A stretch of 64,000 bases of DNA from Nocardia sp. NBC_01730 (GCF_035920445.1 NZ_CP109162.1:2790001-2854000), one strand, 5' to 3'; counted from the first letter of the stretch, positions 17,977 through 26,539 are shown. The notes: generated from the letters alone by a model not told the origin. Translations and numbers: made by a program.

Positions 17977-18625
17977 GGATGTCTCCCTGTCGAAAAGGGC
18001 CGCGGTGGACCGCGGCAGATCTGGTGGATTGAGCGAGAACGACCGAAGAACGGCACACGGCAACCCGGCCGTAACCGGATGGGGGTGGTTCGCTGGGAAG
18101 AACGACTGGCCCGCGTTGCAGTCAACGGTCCGCCGCACAGTCGTGGATGGCAGCCAGCATCAACTGTTGCGCGCGTCACGTCAAGACCTGACGACGAAAT
18201 TATTTCGGCGCCCGGCAGAAACGACCCCGCCCGGACGCACGTGGCCACCGATTCACGCGTCAAGAAGCCCTTGACCTGATGAACGACGATGCTATCGTTA
18301 GCATTCGCTGCACAGTCATCATCACCGAAACCGGGAGGTGCCCATTCAGGACGCGCAACAGCCACGTGGGGTTTCAGCGCGTCCCAGCCAAAGCAACGAG
18401 TCGCACAGCCGTGGAAATCGGCGCGCTGGGCGCCGAGACTTTCCCTTGCCCCCCTTCACAAGTCGCATTCCGATGCGATGTTTCCGAGTCGAGGGTTTCC
18501 GCCTATGGCACAATCTGGCACGAAAGCCGGTCGGGCAGTTCACTGGCCACACCTCACACAGCCGCGTGGCGTGCGATCGCTAGCATAAGATCTTCCGTAC
18601 AAAACTTCGGAGGATCGGGCAGCCA
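17977..18625. other. Long intergenic region with one operator
   Basis: About 650 bases between the divergent MFS and lacI genes. It contains the 16-bp dyad at 18289-18304 and, 29 bases after it, a strong GGGAGG at 18334-18339 that does not precede a convincing gene. An open frame from 18340 to 18588 is rich in Arg, Ser and Pro and does not look coding. Confidence 0.45.
18289..18304. promoter_or_regulatory. LacI-type operator copy 1
   Basis: ATGCTATCGTTAGCAT has perfect 6-bp arms and a central CG, as expected for a LacI-family site. It lies midway between the MFS importer and the lacI gene, 312 bases from the former and 321 from the latter, so it could serve either. Confidence 0.65.
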
Positions 18626-19666
18626 GTGATCACCACCAGGGATATCGCCGAACGCTTGCAGCTCTCCGTGTCGACGGTGGGACGGGCACTGGCCGACGAC
18701 CATCGCATCAGCGAGCAGACCAAGTTTCGGGTCCGCCAGGCGGCCGCAGAGATGGGATACGTGGCCAACCGGGCCGCGCGGATGATGCGCGGTGCCGCCA
18801 GCAACGTGGTCGGGCTGGTGATTCCCGACATCCGGAACAGTTTCTACTCCACCATCGCCCACGAGCTGTCCAAGGACATGGCGGCGCAGGGCTTCCAGCT
18901 CATCCTGTCGGAAACCGATGACGACCGGATGATGGAGCTACGCCACCTGCGTGAGCTGTCCGCGAGCCGCGTGGCAGGCATCATCATCGTGCCGACCGCG
19001 CGTCCGCACGGCGAATCGGTCAAACTGCTCCAAGCCATCCCCCACGTGCAGCTACTGCGCAAACATACGGCGCTCGGGGCGCAGTGGTTCGGCGTGGACG
19101 ACTTCGAGGCCCTGCGGCAAGCCGGCGCTCACCTCGTCGAACAGGGACACACCCGGATCGGCTACGTCGGCGGCCCAGCCGAGCTGCCGACCGGTGCACA
19201 ACGCCTGAAAGGCTTTCGCAGCGCGCTCTCCGAGGGCAACCTGCCCAGCCGAGCCGGCCGTTTCGAACTGGGGCCGCCATCCTCGATCGAGCACGGCCGG
19301 CAGGCGGTGCGCCAGCTATTGGCGGGGCCGTCCGCACCGACCGCGATCGCGCTCGGATCGATCCAACTCACACTTGGCGCACTGGAAGAGCTTCACCTGA
19401 TGGACGTCGCGGTGCCCAGGGATCTGTCGGTCGTCGGCTTCGGTGACGAGCCCGGATTCTCCTGGTGGGGACCGGGACTCACCACGATAAAGCTGCCGAT
19501 CCAAGCTGTGGCGGCAGGCTGTGGATTGTGGCTCATGCGCAGGTTGAGCACCGCACCGGACGATGACACCGCCTACACCTCGGTGTCCCCAGGGGTGCTG
19601 ATCGTGCGGGGCAGTACCGCTCCTCCTGCGAACGTGAGCCGCCAACCGCGCCGGAAGGGCAGCTGA
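18626..19666 (+). CDS. LacI-family transcriptional regulator
   Basis: Residues 2-22 (TTRDIAERLQLSVSTVGRAL) are the LacI HTH, followed by the hinge region and VVGLVIPDIRNSFYSTIAHE, the standard start of the periplasmic-binding-protein-like effector domain. The length of 346 is normal. The start is GTG 18626, with GGAGG about 11 bases upstream. It is the only regulator inside the 16.7-29.8 kb catabolic cluster. All four 16-bp dyads in that cluster have the central CG that LacI proteins require, so I infer that it represses the cluster until an aromatic or sugar-acid inducer binds. Confidence 0.88.
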   Translation: MITTRDIAERLQLSVSTVGRALADDHRISEQTKFRVRQAAAEMGYVANRAARMMRGAASNVVGLVIPDIRNSFYSTIAHELSKDMAAQGFQLILSETDDDRMMELRHLRELSASRVAGIIIVPTARPHGESVKLLQAIPHVQLLRKHTALGAQWFGVDDFEALRQAGAHLVEQGHTRIGYVGGPAELPTGAQRLKGFRSALSEGNLPSRAGRFELGPPSSIEHGRQAVRQLLAGPSAPTAIALGSIQLTLGALEELHLMDVAVPRDLSVVGFGDEPGFSWWGPGLTTIKLPIQAVAAGCGLWLMRRLSTAPDDDTAYTSVSPGVLIVRGSTAPPANVSRQPRRKGS

Positions 19667-19830
19667 AAAGCCCACTCCAAAACCCCGGTTGAGCTACTCC
19701 AGGACTCCGGGGCCGGGCCTGTCACCACCGAGCATGCCCCTCAGACGTGCCCACCGCATGAGCGCTGAGCAAAAAACCTCCAAGGGCATGGACGACGACT
19801 ACAAAGTTCCGGCCGCAGCCGTTTGCTCGC

Positions 19831-19857
19831 TTGACGTTATAGATTCATAGTTATAGT
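19831..19857 (+). promoter_or_regulatory. Possible promoter before the dioxygenase gene
   Basis: TTGACG at 19831-19836 and TATAGT at 19852-19857 resemble a sigma-70-type promoter, but the spacer is only 15 bases. It points toward the extradiol dioxygenase gene, with the operator at 20012 downstream. Confidence 0.3.
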
Positions 19858-20011
19858 CTCATCATCATTCGGGACTCTATCCCAGATCGGTTGCGATGAC
19901 CGCGCACGTTCCCTTTGGGCGAGCGGGCAACAGCGCAACACCGCCCCGGCAGGGACTCGGCAATCGGAGGCAAAGATGCCTATCAAAACCATCAACCGAC
20001 CGAACGGTCGC

Positions 20012-20027
20012 GTGCAATCGATAGCAC
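20012..20027. promoter_or_regulatory. LacI-type operator copy 2
   Basis: GTGCAATCGATAGCAC is a 16-bp dyad with one mismatched pair and a central CG. It is 212 bases before the chosen start of the extradiol dioxygenase. It lies inside the longest possible frame of that gene, which is one reason to place the start downstream. Confidence 0.65.
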
Positions 20028-20239
20028 CACCGACTCTTGTTCGGCCGATCCCCCGGCATGGCCGAGCTGAGCCGCCTCGAGGATCCGCGCCGCACCCGGT
20101 CGAGCGGATGCCTGAGCGCCGCCGGACGACCTCAGCCGAGACGGAGACGCCAAACGGGGCAGGCACTTCCGCGGATACTCCGCCCCGCCCCAGGACCACG
20201 AGCCAAGCACCTGAAACACCGATTGGAGTACGACGCCCG

Positions 20240-21241
20240 ATGTTGCCTCCCGTTAACCTCCGGCCACCGTTCAACATCAGCCGGTCGAGTCATATCCGGT
20301 TGACCGTCGCCGATCTCGCCGAGAGCCGGAACTTCTACGTGAACGTTCTCGGCCTCGTAGTCACCGAAGAAGATAATTCTGTCTGTTACCTGCGCGGTTT
20401 ACAGGAGGCGTGTCACCACAGCCTCGTACTCGAGCAGGCACAAGATCGCGGCACGTGCCGGAGGATCGGATTCCGGGTGTTCTTCGACGAAGATCTCGAC
20501 GCCGCCTACGATTACTTCCGCGAGCGCGACCTTTCGGCCGAATGGGTCGATGCGCCGCATCAGGGCCGAACCCTGCACGTGAGCGATCCCATCGGGACAC
20601 CGCTGGAGCTTTGCGCGACCATGGAGACCCGGCCGCGGATGCACATCCAGTTCGAGGCGTTCACGGGCGCACACGCCCAGCGACTCGACCACTACCAGAT
20701 CCTTGCGCCGGACACCTACCAGCTGTGCGCCTTCTACAGCGCACTCGGGTTCCGGAACTCGGAATACCTCACCCACGGCGAGACCCTTCTCGGTGCGTTC
20801 ATGTACCGGAAGGGCACCTGCCTCGATCTGGCCATCGTCACAGGCGAGGGCCCCCGGATGCATCACTTCGCCTACACCGTCTCCGAAAGCCGCGACATTT
20901 TTACCGCGTGCGACTTCGCAGGCAACCTCGGCTACGGCGACTCGGTGGAACGCGGGCCCGGACGGCATGGACCGGGCGGAATGCTCTTCGTATACCTCCG
21001 CGACCCTGACGGGCATCGGGTCGAGGTGTTCAACAGTCATTACCAGACCATCGACATCGAGACCGAACCGGTGCGCTGGGACGCCGCCTCGCTGAGCACC
21101 AACGCCCGATGGGGTCTCCCTGCACTCGAGAAGTGGTATTTCGAGGCGTCGGCGTTCGACGACGTCGCGCAGAAGGCGCCCGAAACCCCGCAGAACCCGA
21201 TGACGCTCGAACGATTCCTGCTCGAGCAACGCGCGAACTGA
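20240..21241 (+). CDS. Type I extradiol (homoprotocatechuate 2,3-dioxygenase-like) ring-cleavage dioxygenase
   Basis: Two vicinal-oxygen-chelate modules. HIRLTVADLAESRNFYVNVL opens module one, and GPRMHHFAYTVSE with RDPDGHRVEVFNSHYQT closes module two. The iron ligands by position are H151 (RLDHYQI), H209 and E262. ERGPGRHGPGG and Y252 match conserved active-site features of the Brevibacterium/Arthrobacter homoprotocatechuate enzymes as I recall them. However, the second-sphere histidine (H200 there) aligns with Leu195 here. ATG 20240 gives a 333-residue protein of family length. ATG 19976 has a strong GGAGG but adds 88 proline/arginine-rich residues and would include the operator. It begins a four-gene run ending at 23658. 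Confidence 0.78.
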   Translation: MLPPVNLRPPFNISRSSHIRLTVADLAESRNFYVNVLGLVVTEEDNSVCYLRGLQEACHHSLVLEQAQDRGTCRRIGFRVFFDEDLDAAYDYFRERDLSAEWVDAPHQGRTLHVSDPIGTPLELCATMETRPRMHIQFEAFTGAHAQRLDHYQILAPDTYQLCAFYSALGFRNSEYLTHGETLLGAFMYRKGTCLDLAIVTGEGPRMHHFAYTVSESRDIFTACDFAGNLGYGDSVERGPGRHGPGGMLFVYLRDPDGHRVEVFNSHYQTIDIETEPVRWDAASLSTNARWGLPALEKWYFEASAFDDVAQKAPETPQNPMTLERFLLEQRAN

Positions 21242-21267
21242 CCCAGCGCAGATCCAGGAGAACCACC

Positions 21268-21807
21268 ATGGCAAGAGTCCCCTACCTCTCCCGCACGGGC
21301 GCCACCGCAGACACCGAAGAGCTCTGGGATCGCCTCGAGACGGAACGAAAGGTGCCGACCGCCAACATCTTTGCTGCCCTGGCGAACGCACCGGTACTGC
21401 TCGACGCGTTCCTGTCCTACGCCAACGCGCTCAGGGACGGCTCGGAACTGAGCCCGAAACTTCGCGAACTCGCGATCCTGACGGTCGGCCATGCCACCCG
21501 GTCGCGGTACGAGATCGCGCATCACCAATCCCACGCCCAGAAGGCCGGTGTCACGCCGGAGCAGTTGGCCGCCGTCGCCGACTTCGAGAACTCCGACCTC
21601 TTCGATGAGGCCGAATGTGCGGTAATGCGGCTCGCCACAGAGTCCACCGTGGCAGTCGACGTCACCGACAAGTGTTGGGCCGAAGCCTCGGCGCACCTGA
21701 GCGACAAGCAGATGGTCGAGCTCGTGCTGACCGTCGCCTGGTACAACTCCGGCGTCCGCATCATGGGAATGCTCGACATCGACCTCGAAGACAGCTACCA
21801 GGGGTAG
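21268..21807 (+). CDS. Carboxymuconolactone-decarboxylase (CMD/AhpD) family protein
   Basis: A 179-residue all-helical protein starting at ATG 21268, with AGGAG eight bases upstream. ANAPVLLDAFLSYANAL and LSPKLRELAILTVGHATRSR are the CMD core, followed by YEIAHHQSHAQKAGV. The CxxC of peroxidase AhpD members is absent, so a decarboxylase or lactone-processing role is more likely than peroxidase. It is 26 bases behind the dioxygenase gene and 80 bases before the alcohol dehydrogenase, in the same direction. The substrate is unknown, but the context points to processing of the ring-cleavage product. Confidence 0.82.
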   Translation: MARVPYLSRTGATADTEELWDRLETERKVPTANIFAALANAPVLLDAFLSYANALRDGSELSPKLRELAILTVGHATRSRYEIAHHQSHAQKAGVTPEQLAAVADFENSDLFDEAECAVMRLATESTVAVDVTDKCWAEASAHLSDKQMVELVLTVAWYNSGVRIMGMLDIDLEDSYQG

Positions 21808-21887
21808 GACCACCGTCCGCTTCGACGCGATCTTTACCGGGCCGACCGGCCCGCCCTCCCAGAATCGGAAATGAAGGAGCACCACCA

Positions 21888-22994
21888 ATGGCGTTGATGC
21901 GCGCGGCCCGGCTGCATGCGATCGGCGAGCCGATGTCGATCGATGAGATCGAAGTGCCGAAACCCCGACCAACAGACGTTCTCGTGCGGGTGCAGGCCTG
22001 CGGGATCGTGCCGAATATGGCCAATGTGATCAGCAACTGGCCCACCTGGTTTCCCCAGCAGCCGCTGGCCAAATTCCCCGCGATCTTCGGTCTGGATGCA
22101 GCAGGGGTCGTCGAGGAAGTCGGCGAGGCGGTGATCAGGACCAGACCCGGCGACCGGGTGTACGTCAACCCGCTGCGCTCGTGTGGTAGCTGCTACTCCT
22201 GCCGGGGCGGTCAGCTCAGCCGGTGCCGTTACTTCACCCTCAACGGCTACTTCAGCACCTCACCCGATGGTCAGAAGATCTTCGACCTCTACCCCTACGG
22301 CGGTTTCGCCGAATACATGACCGCACCCCAGCAATCGCTGGTGAAGTTGCCGGACAACATCTCCTTCGAGCAGGCGGGCCGGCTCGGCTACATCGGAACG
22401 TCCTACGGCGCCCTTCGCATGGCCGACGCAGGACCCGGCATGGTGGGTCTCATCGACGGCGTCACCGGAACTCTCGGCGTCGCGGCGACAGTGCTCGCGC
22501 TAGCCCTCGGGGTAGCGCGAGTGCTCGGCACCGGGCGAGACGCGGAACTGCTGCACCGGGTCAAGTCTTTGGCGCCGGACCGGATCGAGATTCTCGCACT
22601 CGGCGACAAACCCTCGGGCGAATGGGCCAAAGCACTGACCGACGGCGAAGGCGCCGACTTCGTGATCAGCGCGCTCGGCGCCAGGGCCTCGGTGGAAACG
22701 ATGCTGGATTCGATTCACGGCGTCCGCCGCGGCGGGAAAGTGGTCAACGTCGGCGGGGTGGCCGACCGGGTACCGGTGGACATGAAGTGGCTGATGGACG
22801 AGCAGGTGCAGCTCATCGGATCGAACTGGTTCAGCACCGCGCAGGGCCAGGAACTGGCGCACATGGTCGAGACCGGCACACTCGACCTCTCCTACCTCGA
22901 ACACGAGCGGTTCCCGCTGACAGCGGTCAACCGCGCAATCTCCGGCTTGAAGGACCGCCGCGGTGGTTTCAGCAACTACGTCGTCATCCCCTGA
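21888..22994 (+). CDS. Medium-chain (zinc-type) alcohol dehydrogenase
   Basis: The start ATG 21888 has AAGGAG upstream, giving 368 residues. The structural-zinc cysteines are present: C99, C102, C105 and C113 (CGSCYSCRGGQLSRC). The catalytic-zinc pattern is altered. C38 is there, but the usual GHE is GLD (68-70), as in quinone-oxidoreductase-like members. The NAD(P) domain begins near residue 180, and VIDGVTGTLGVAATVLALAL is its Rossmann loop. Either the enzyme uses a different catalytic metal arrangement or none. It is the third gene of the dioxygenase run. Confidence 0.82.
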   Translation: MALMRAARLHAIGEPMSIDEIEVPKPRPTDVLVRVQACGIVPNMANVISNWPTWFPQQPLAKFPAIFGLDAAGVVEEVGEAVIRTRPGDRVYVNPLRSCGSCYSCRGGQLSRCRYFTLNGYFSTSPDGQKIFDLYPYGGFAEYMTAPQQSLVKLPDNISFEQAGRLGYIGTSYGALRMADAGPGMVGLIDGVTGTLGVAATVLALALGVARVLGTGRDAELLHRVKSLAPDRIEILALGDKPSGEWAKALTDGEGADFVISALGARASVETMLDSIHGVRRGGKVVNVGGVADRVPVDMKWLMDEQVQLIGSNWFSTAQGQELAHMVETGTLDLSYLEHERFPLTAVNRAISGLKDRRGGFSNYVVIP

Positions 22995-23085
22995 ACAAGC
23001 CGTGTCGCACGGAGGCCGTGCCGAACTCGGGTATGGCCTTCCCCGCCACGGGATTTGCCGCAATGTCGAACACGAAGGTTTTGTC

Positions 23086-23658
23086 ATGCCAGCAACTCTG
23101 CAAGTCGTCATCGCGAGCACGCGGCCGGGACGCGCAGGCAAGCCCATCGGGGACTGGTTCGCGCAACGGTGCCGCCTGGACGGGCGTTTCACGGTCGAGG
23201 TCACCGACCTCGCCGAACTCGCCCTGCCCATGATGGACGAACCCCATCATCCCCGGGCGCGGAACTACGTCCACGAACACACGCGCTCGTGGAGCAGGAC
23301 CGTCGAATCGTGCGACGCCCTGGTATTCGTGATGCCGGAGTACAACCACGGCTTCCCCGCCTCGCTGAAGAACGCGCTCGACTATCTACACGACGAGTGG
23401 GCGTTCAAGCCGGTCGGCTTCGTCAGTTATGGAGGAATCTCCGCCGGTATGCGGGCCGTCCAGTTGCTCAAGCCCGTCCTGACCGCCCTTCGGATGCTGC
23501 CGCTGACCGATCAGGTCGCACTGTCGAACTTCGCGCAGTACCTCGTGGACGGTGTGTTCGACCCGGGAGAGCCTGCCGCCGCGGCGTGCACGGTGCTCCT
23601 CGACGAACTCTCCCGCACCACTCTCGCGCTCGCGCGACTGCGCTCGCCGGTCGTTTAG
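23086..23658 (+). CDS. NADPH-dependent FMN reductase family protein
   Basis: A 190-residue flavodoxin-like protein. ASTRPGRAGKPIGDWF is the FMN phosphate loop of the NADPH-dependent FMN reductase family, and VFVMPEYNHGFPASLKNALD is its hallmark second motif (PEYNxSxPxxLKNxLD). GFVSYGGISAGMRAVQLL follows. The start is ATG 23086, with GAAGG eight bases upstream. It may supply reduced flavin to a partner, or reduce a quinone. It ends the first run of cluster genes and is followed by a strong hairpin. Confidence 0.88.
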   Translation: MPATLQVVIASTRPGRAGKPIGDWFAQRCRLDGRFTVEVTDLAELALPMMDEPHHPRARNYVHEHTRSWSRTVESCDALVFVMPEYNHGFPASLKNALDYLHDEWAFKPVGFVSYGGISAGMRAVQLLKPVLTALRMLPLTDQVALSNFAQYLVDGVFDPGEPAAAACTVLLDELSRTTLALARLRSPVV

Positions 23659-23717
23659 TGGTCGGTTCGGAAACCCTCGTTGCCTGATCACGTGGCCAGC
23701 AGGCCACTTCGGGCTTC

Positions 23718-23755
23718 CGGAAAGCGCTCTCTCCATTGGTAGAGAGCGCTTTCCG
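23718..23755. terminator. Strong bidirectional hairpin terminator
   Basis: Perfect 15-bp arms, CGGAAAGCGCTCTCT and AGAGAGCGCTTTCCG, around an 8-base loop. It lies between the convergent FMN reductase and cupin genes. Confidence 0.88.
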
Positions 23756-23762
23756 CCGTGGG

Positions 23763-24296
23763 TCAGCCGCCGGTCCCGGTGATGACGAAAGCGACTGCCG
23801 CGGGCCGGTCGGTCTTATTTCGCCACGCGTGCCGACCGCCGATCTGGACGATCGTGTCGCCGCGGGTGAGCCGGGTCTGCGTGCCGTCGTCCAGTTCGAG
23901 CCAGATCTCGCCGTCGAGCACCACGCCGTAGTCGACGCTCGGCGTGCGGTGCATGCCCGGCTCGGCGGGATCCGAGGCCTCTGCGATGTCCGGTGCGTAG
24001 GTGGCGACTTCGCCGGCACGCTCGGCGTCGAAGCGCGGGTCGGTGACCACCGAATCGGGCGCGTACTGCACGATCACGAAGCTCGCTCCCCCGAAGCCGG
24101 GAACGACCGGACCTGTGTTGCTCGTCGGCTCGCTCCCGGGAGGTGTCGTCACCGGTGGCCCTGCGGTGAACCAGACGCGGGCTTGCGCCTGACCGGGCAT
24201 GGACTCGAAGTCGTGGCTGTTCGGGACGGCGCCGTCCGACAGAAGGACCGACTTCCCCCGCGCATCGTTTCCGGCCACTACACGCCGCACTCTCAC
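23763..24296 (-). CDS. Cupin-domain protein
   Basis: Starting at GTG 24296, seven bases after AAAGGAG, the product has 177 residues. The first 60 residues are not recognised. The C-terminal half is a small cupin barrel: HRTPSVDYGVVLDGEIWLEL, then GDTIVQIGGRHAWRNKTD. These fit the two cupin motifs, although the first metal-binding histidine pair is reduced to a single His. The longer frame to 24326 would start inside the operator at 24311-24326, so the shorter start is preferred. It is divergent from the FAH-family gene, with operator copies on both sides of the shared promoter region. It is probably a small-molecule sensor or isomerase of the same pathway. Confidence 0.78.
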   Translation of the reverse strand: MRVRRVVAGNDARGKSVLLSDGAVPNSHDFESMPGQAQARVWFTAGPPVTTPPGSEPTSNTGPVVPGFGGASFVIVQYAPDSVVTDPRFDAERAGEVATYAPDIAEASDPAEPGMHRTPSVDYGVVLDGEIWLELDDGTQTRLTRGDTIVQIGGRHAWRNKTDRPAAVAFVITGTGG

Positions 24297-24310
24297 TGTT
24301 TCACTCCTTT

Positions 24311-24326
24311 GTGCCATCGATAGCAC
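24311..24326. promoter_or_regulatory. LacI-type operator copy 3
   Basis: GTGCCATCGATAGCAC is a 16-bp dyad with one mismatched pair and a central CG. It lies 14 bases upstream of the cupin start, on the promoter side. Confidence 0.72.
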
Positions 24327-24418
24327 AACATTCTAGCCCACTCCATTCGGCATCGACGCAGCTTTCGTTCATTTTTAAAGAAGAGAGAGAAAAATGGCTA
24401 GGGATGCGAGCGCATTGA

Positions 24419-24434
24419 GTGCTATCGTTAGCAC
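24419..24434. promoter_or_regulatory. LacI-type operator copy 4
   Basis: GTGCTATCGTTAGCAC has perfect 7-base arms apart from one central mismatched pair, plus the central CG. It ends immediately before the ATG of the first FAH-family gene, so the site must overlap or follow the transcription start. Confidence 0.75.
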
Positions 24435-25550
24435 ATGGCAGTGCAGTGGAAGGCGAACACCGCGGAGTTGGCAAGTCGCGGCGGATTCGACTCGGATGGC
24501 GATGCGGCACCGGCGGGCATCGTGCTGGCACAGGCGAGTCGCGGCGATGGCGAGTCGCTGCCATGGCTGGTCGCGGATGGACGTGCACTGCCGCTGCGCG
24601 AGTGGGCCGACAAGTGGCCACTCGGTCGAGTCGGATCACTCACCGAACTTCTCGAGTGCTGGCCGGATCACGAATCCGACCTGCGCGACCTGACTACTCT
24701 CACCGAGACCAGGGAACTCGTCCTCGCCCGTGGCGACGACATCGGCTCATTGCTCGTGCAGGCACCGATTCAGCCTCGGCAAACGTTCTGCACAATCGGC
24801 AACTACGTTCGCCAGGTCGTGGAAGCCGCCACGTACGCCGATGACGGCGCCGACGGGCCGAGGGCTCCCGCGCGACGGGCGTCCGCACTCGAAGCACTGC
24901 ACCGCCGGCGCCGGACAGGCGAGCCCTATGTATGCCTGACCAGTTCCGAGCGGGTCGGCAGTCCCATCGGCAACCTGTCGATCGCACCCGGCGTCGAGAC
25001 CCTCGACTGGGAGGTCGAGATCGCGGTTGTTTTCGGCGCGCCCGCCCGCAGGATCTCCCCGGGGAACGCGGCGAGCGTCATCGCCGGCTACTGCGTTGCG
25101 AACGACCTGACCGTCCGTTCCCTGGTGGTGCGCGAAGATCTGCCCGCCCTCGGCAGCGACTGGATCCAGTCCAAGGGCATGCCGGGTTCCCTGCCGCTCG
25201 GGCCGTGGTTCGTGCCCGCATGGCAGGTGCCCGATACTGCCCAGCTACGCCTCCGGTTGTCCGTCAACGGCATCGTGATGCAAGACGACACCGCCGAGGA
25301 CATGCTGTTCGATATCGAGCACCAAATCGCATACCTGTCCCAGCACACAGGCCTGCGGCCGGGCAACGTCCTGTGCACCGGTTCACCCGCTGGGTTCGGC
25401 GTCCACCATGGACGGTTCGTCCGGGTCGGCGACGTGGTGAGCGCGCAGGTGTCCGGGCTCGGCGAGCAACGCCTGCTGTGTGTCGAGGAGGAACTCCCGC
25501 AGGCGCGAGTCACCCCACAACAAGCGACAGAGAAAGTACACATGCGATGA
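24435..25550 (+). CDS. Fumarylacetoacetate hydrolase (FAH) family protein 1
   Basis: A 371-residue protein whose second half is the FAH catalytic fold. The metal ligands E193 and E195 (LDWEVEIAVVFG) and D224 (CVANDLTVRSL) are followed by SKGMPGSLPLGPW and TGSPAGFG. The N-terminal 110 residues resemble those of ureidoglycolate lyase or fumarylpyruvate hydrolase-like proteins. Family enzymes cleave C-C bonds or decarboxylate and isomerise ring-fission products using Mg or Mn. The ATG directly abuts operator copy 4, so the message may be leaderless. Its stop overlaps the next start (ATGA), beginning a four-gene, tightly coupled block. Confidence 0.85.
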   Translation: MAVQWKANTAELASRGGFDSDGDAAPAGIVLAQASRGDGESLPWLVADGRALPLREWADKWPLGRVGSLTELLECWPDHESDLRDLTTLTETRELVLARGDDIGSLLVQAPIQPRQTFCTIGNYVRQVVEAATYADDGADGPRAPARRASALEALHRRRRTGEPYVCLTSSERVGSPIGNLSIAPGVETLDWEVEIAVVFGAPARRISPGNAASVIAGYCVANDLTVRSLVVREDLPALGSDWIQSKGMPGSLPLGPWFVPAWQVPDTAQLRLRLSVNGIVMQDDTAEDMLFDIEHQIAYLSQHTGLRPGNVLCTGSPAGFGVHHGRFVRVGDVVSAQVSGLGEQRLLCVEEELPQARVTPQQATEKVHMR

Positions 25551-26539
25551 CCGAGGACCAGAGCAGCACGGTGCTGCTCACCGATCGAGCGTGGCCCGAC
25601 GACAGCGTAGAACGCGCGGTAATCGAATCCGCCGGTTTCCGGCTCGTCAGCGGACCGCCGGAACCGGCGCCCGCCGCTGCGATCGAAGCGCTTGTAGCAC
25701 AGCATCGGCCGGCGGCGATACTCACGTGCTGGGCGCCGGTGTCGGCTGCCGCCATCGCCGACGCCCCGGCGCTTCGGGTCGTCGCCCGCATGGGCGTCGG
25801 TCTCGACAACATCGCGGTAGCCGCCGCGACCGACCACGGTGTGCTGGTGACCAACGTTCCCGACTATTGCGTCGAGGAGGTGTCCGATCATGCGGTCGGG
25901 CTGGTGCTGGCCTGGACGCGAGGGCTGGTCGTCGCCGACCGTGCGGTGCGGGCCGGGCGCTGGGACCCGGCCGGTGCCCGGCCGCGTCGGCTGTCTTCTC
26001 TGACCTGCGGTGTGGTCGGGTTCGGGCGAATCGGCAGAGCGAGCGCGGCGAAGCTTCGCGCGCTGGGCGCCCGCGTCGTGGTCAGCGATCCTTCTGCCAC
26101 GGATACGGGCGCCGTGCCGGTCGTCGAGTTCGACGAACTCCTCGCCGACAGCGACGTCGTGGTGTTGCACGCGCCGCTGACCGGCGTGACGCGCCACCTC
26201 ATCGGTGCCCGCGAACTGGCACTCATGCGGCCCGGGGCGCTGCTGGTCAACGTCAGCCGCGGCGGCTTGGTCGACACCGAAGCCCTCGTTGCCGCACTGC
26301 GGGCCGGCCACCTCGGCGGCGCCGGCCTGGACGTGCTCGAAGAGGAACCTTCGGTGCCCGCTGAACTGCTGGAGCACCCCGGCGTGGTGATCACCCCGCA
26401 CATCGCGTTCTCCTCGGACGCCTCGGTCGTCGAACTCCGCCGCAGCGCAGCGGAGGAAGTCGTCCGGGTGTTGCGCGGCGAAACACCGCGTTATTCCTGT
26501 AATCAACCTTCAACAATCCGGCATGGAGTGTCTTTATGA
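25547..26539 (+). CDS. D-2-hydroxyacid dehydrogenase (phosphoglycerate-dehydrogenase-like)
   Basis: A 330-residue NAD-dependent oxidoreductase. GFGRIG at 158-163 is the nucleotide motif. The catalytic triad by position is R238 (NVSRGGLVD), E267 (LDVLEEEP) and H285 (TPHIAFSS). It lacks the ACT domain of SerA-type phosphoglycerate dehydrogenases. It overlaps the FAH gene upstream and the enolase-like gene downstream by four bases each. Beside an enolase paralogue and a kinase, it may oxidise or reduce a 2-hydroxy (phospho)acid made in this pathway; that is inference. Confidence 0.88.
   Translation: MTEDQSSTVLLTDRAWPDDSVERAVIESAGFRLVSGPPEPAPAAAIEALVAQHRPAAILTCWAPVSAAAIADAPALRVVARMGVGLDNIAVAAATDHGVLVTNVPDYCVEEVSDHAVGLVLAWTRGLVVADRAVRAGRWDPAGARPRRLSSLTCGVVGFGRIGRASAAKLRALGARVVVSDPSATDTGAVPVVEFDELLADSDVVVLHAPLTGVTRHLIGARELALMRPGALLVNVSRGGLVDTEALVAALRAGHLGGAGLDVLEEEPSVPAELLEHPGVVITPHIAFSSDASVVELRRSAAEEVVRVLRGETPRYSCNQPSTIRHGVSL

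Noticed and set aside
18340..18588. Plus-strand open frame after the first operator, with a GGGAGG upstream
   Set aside because: The product is Arg/Ser/Pro-rich, lacks a normal start codon at the right spacing and shows no family pattern.
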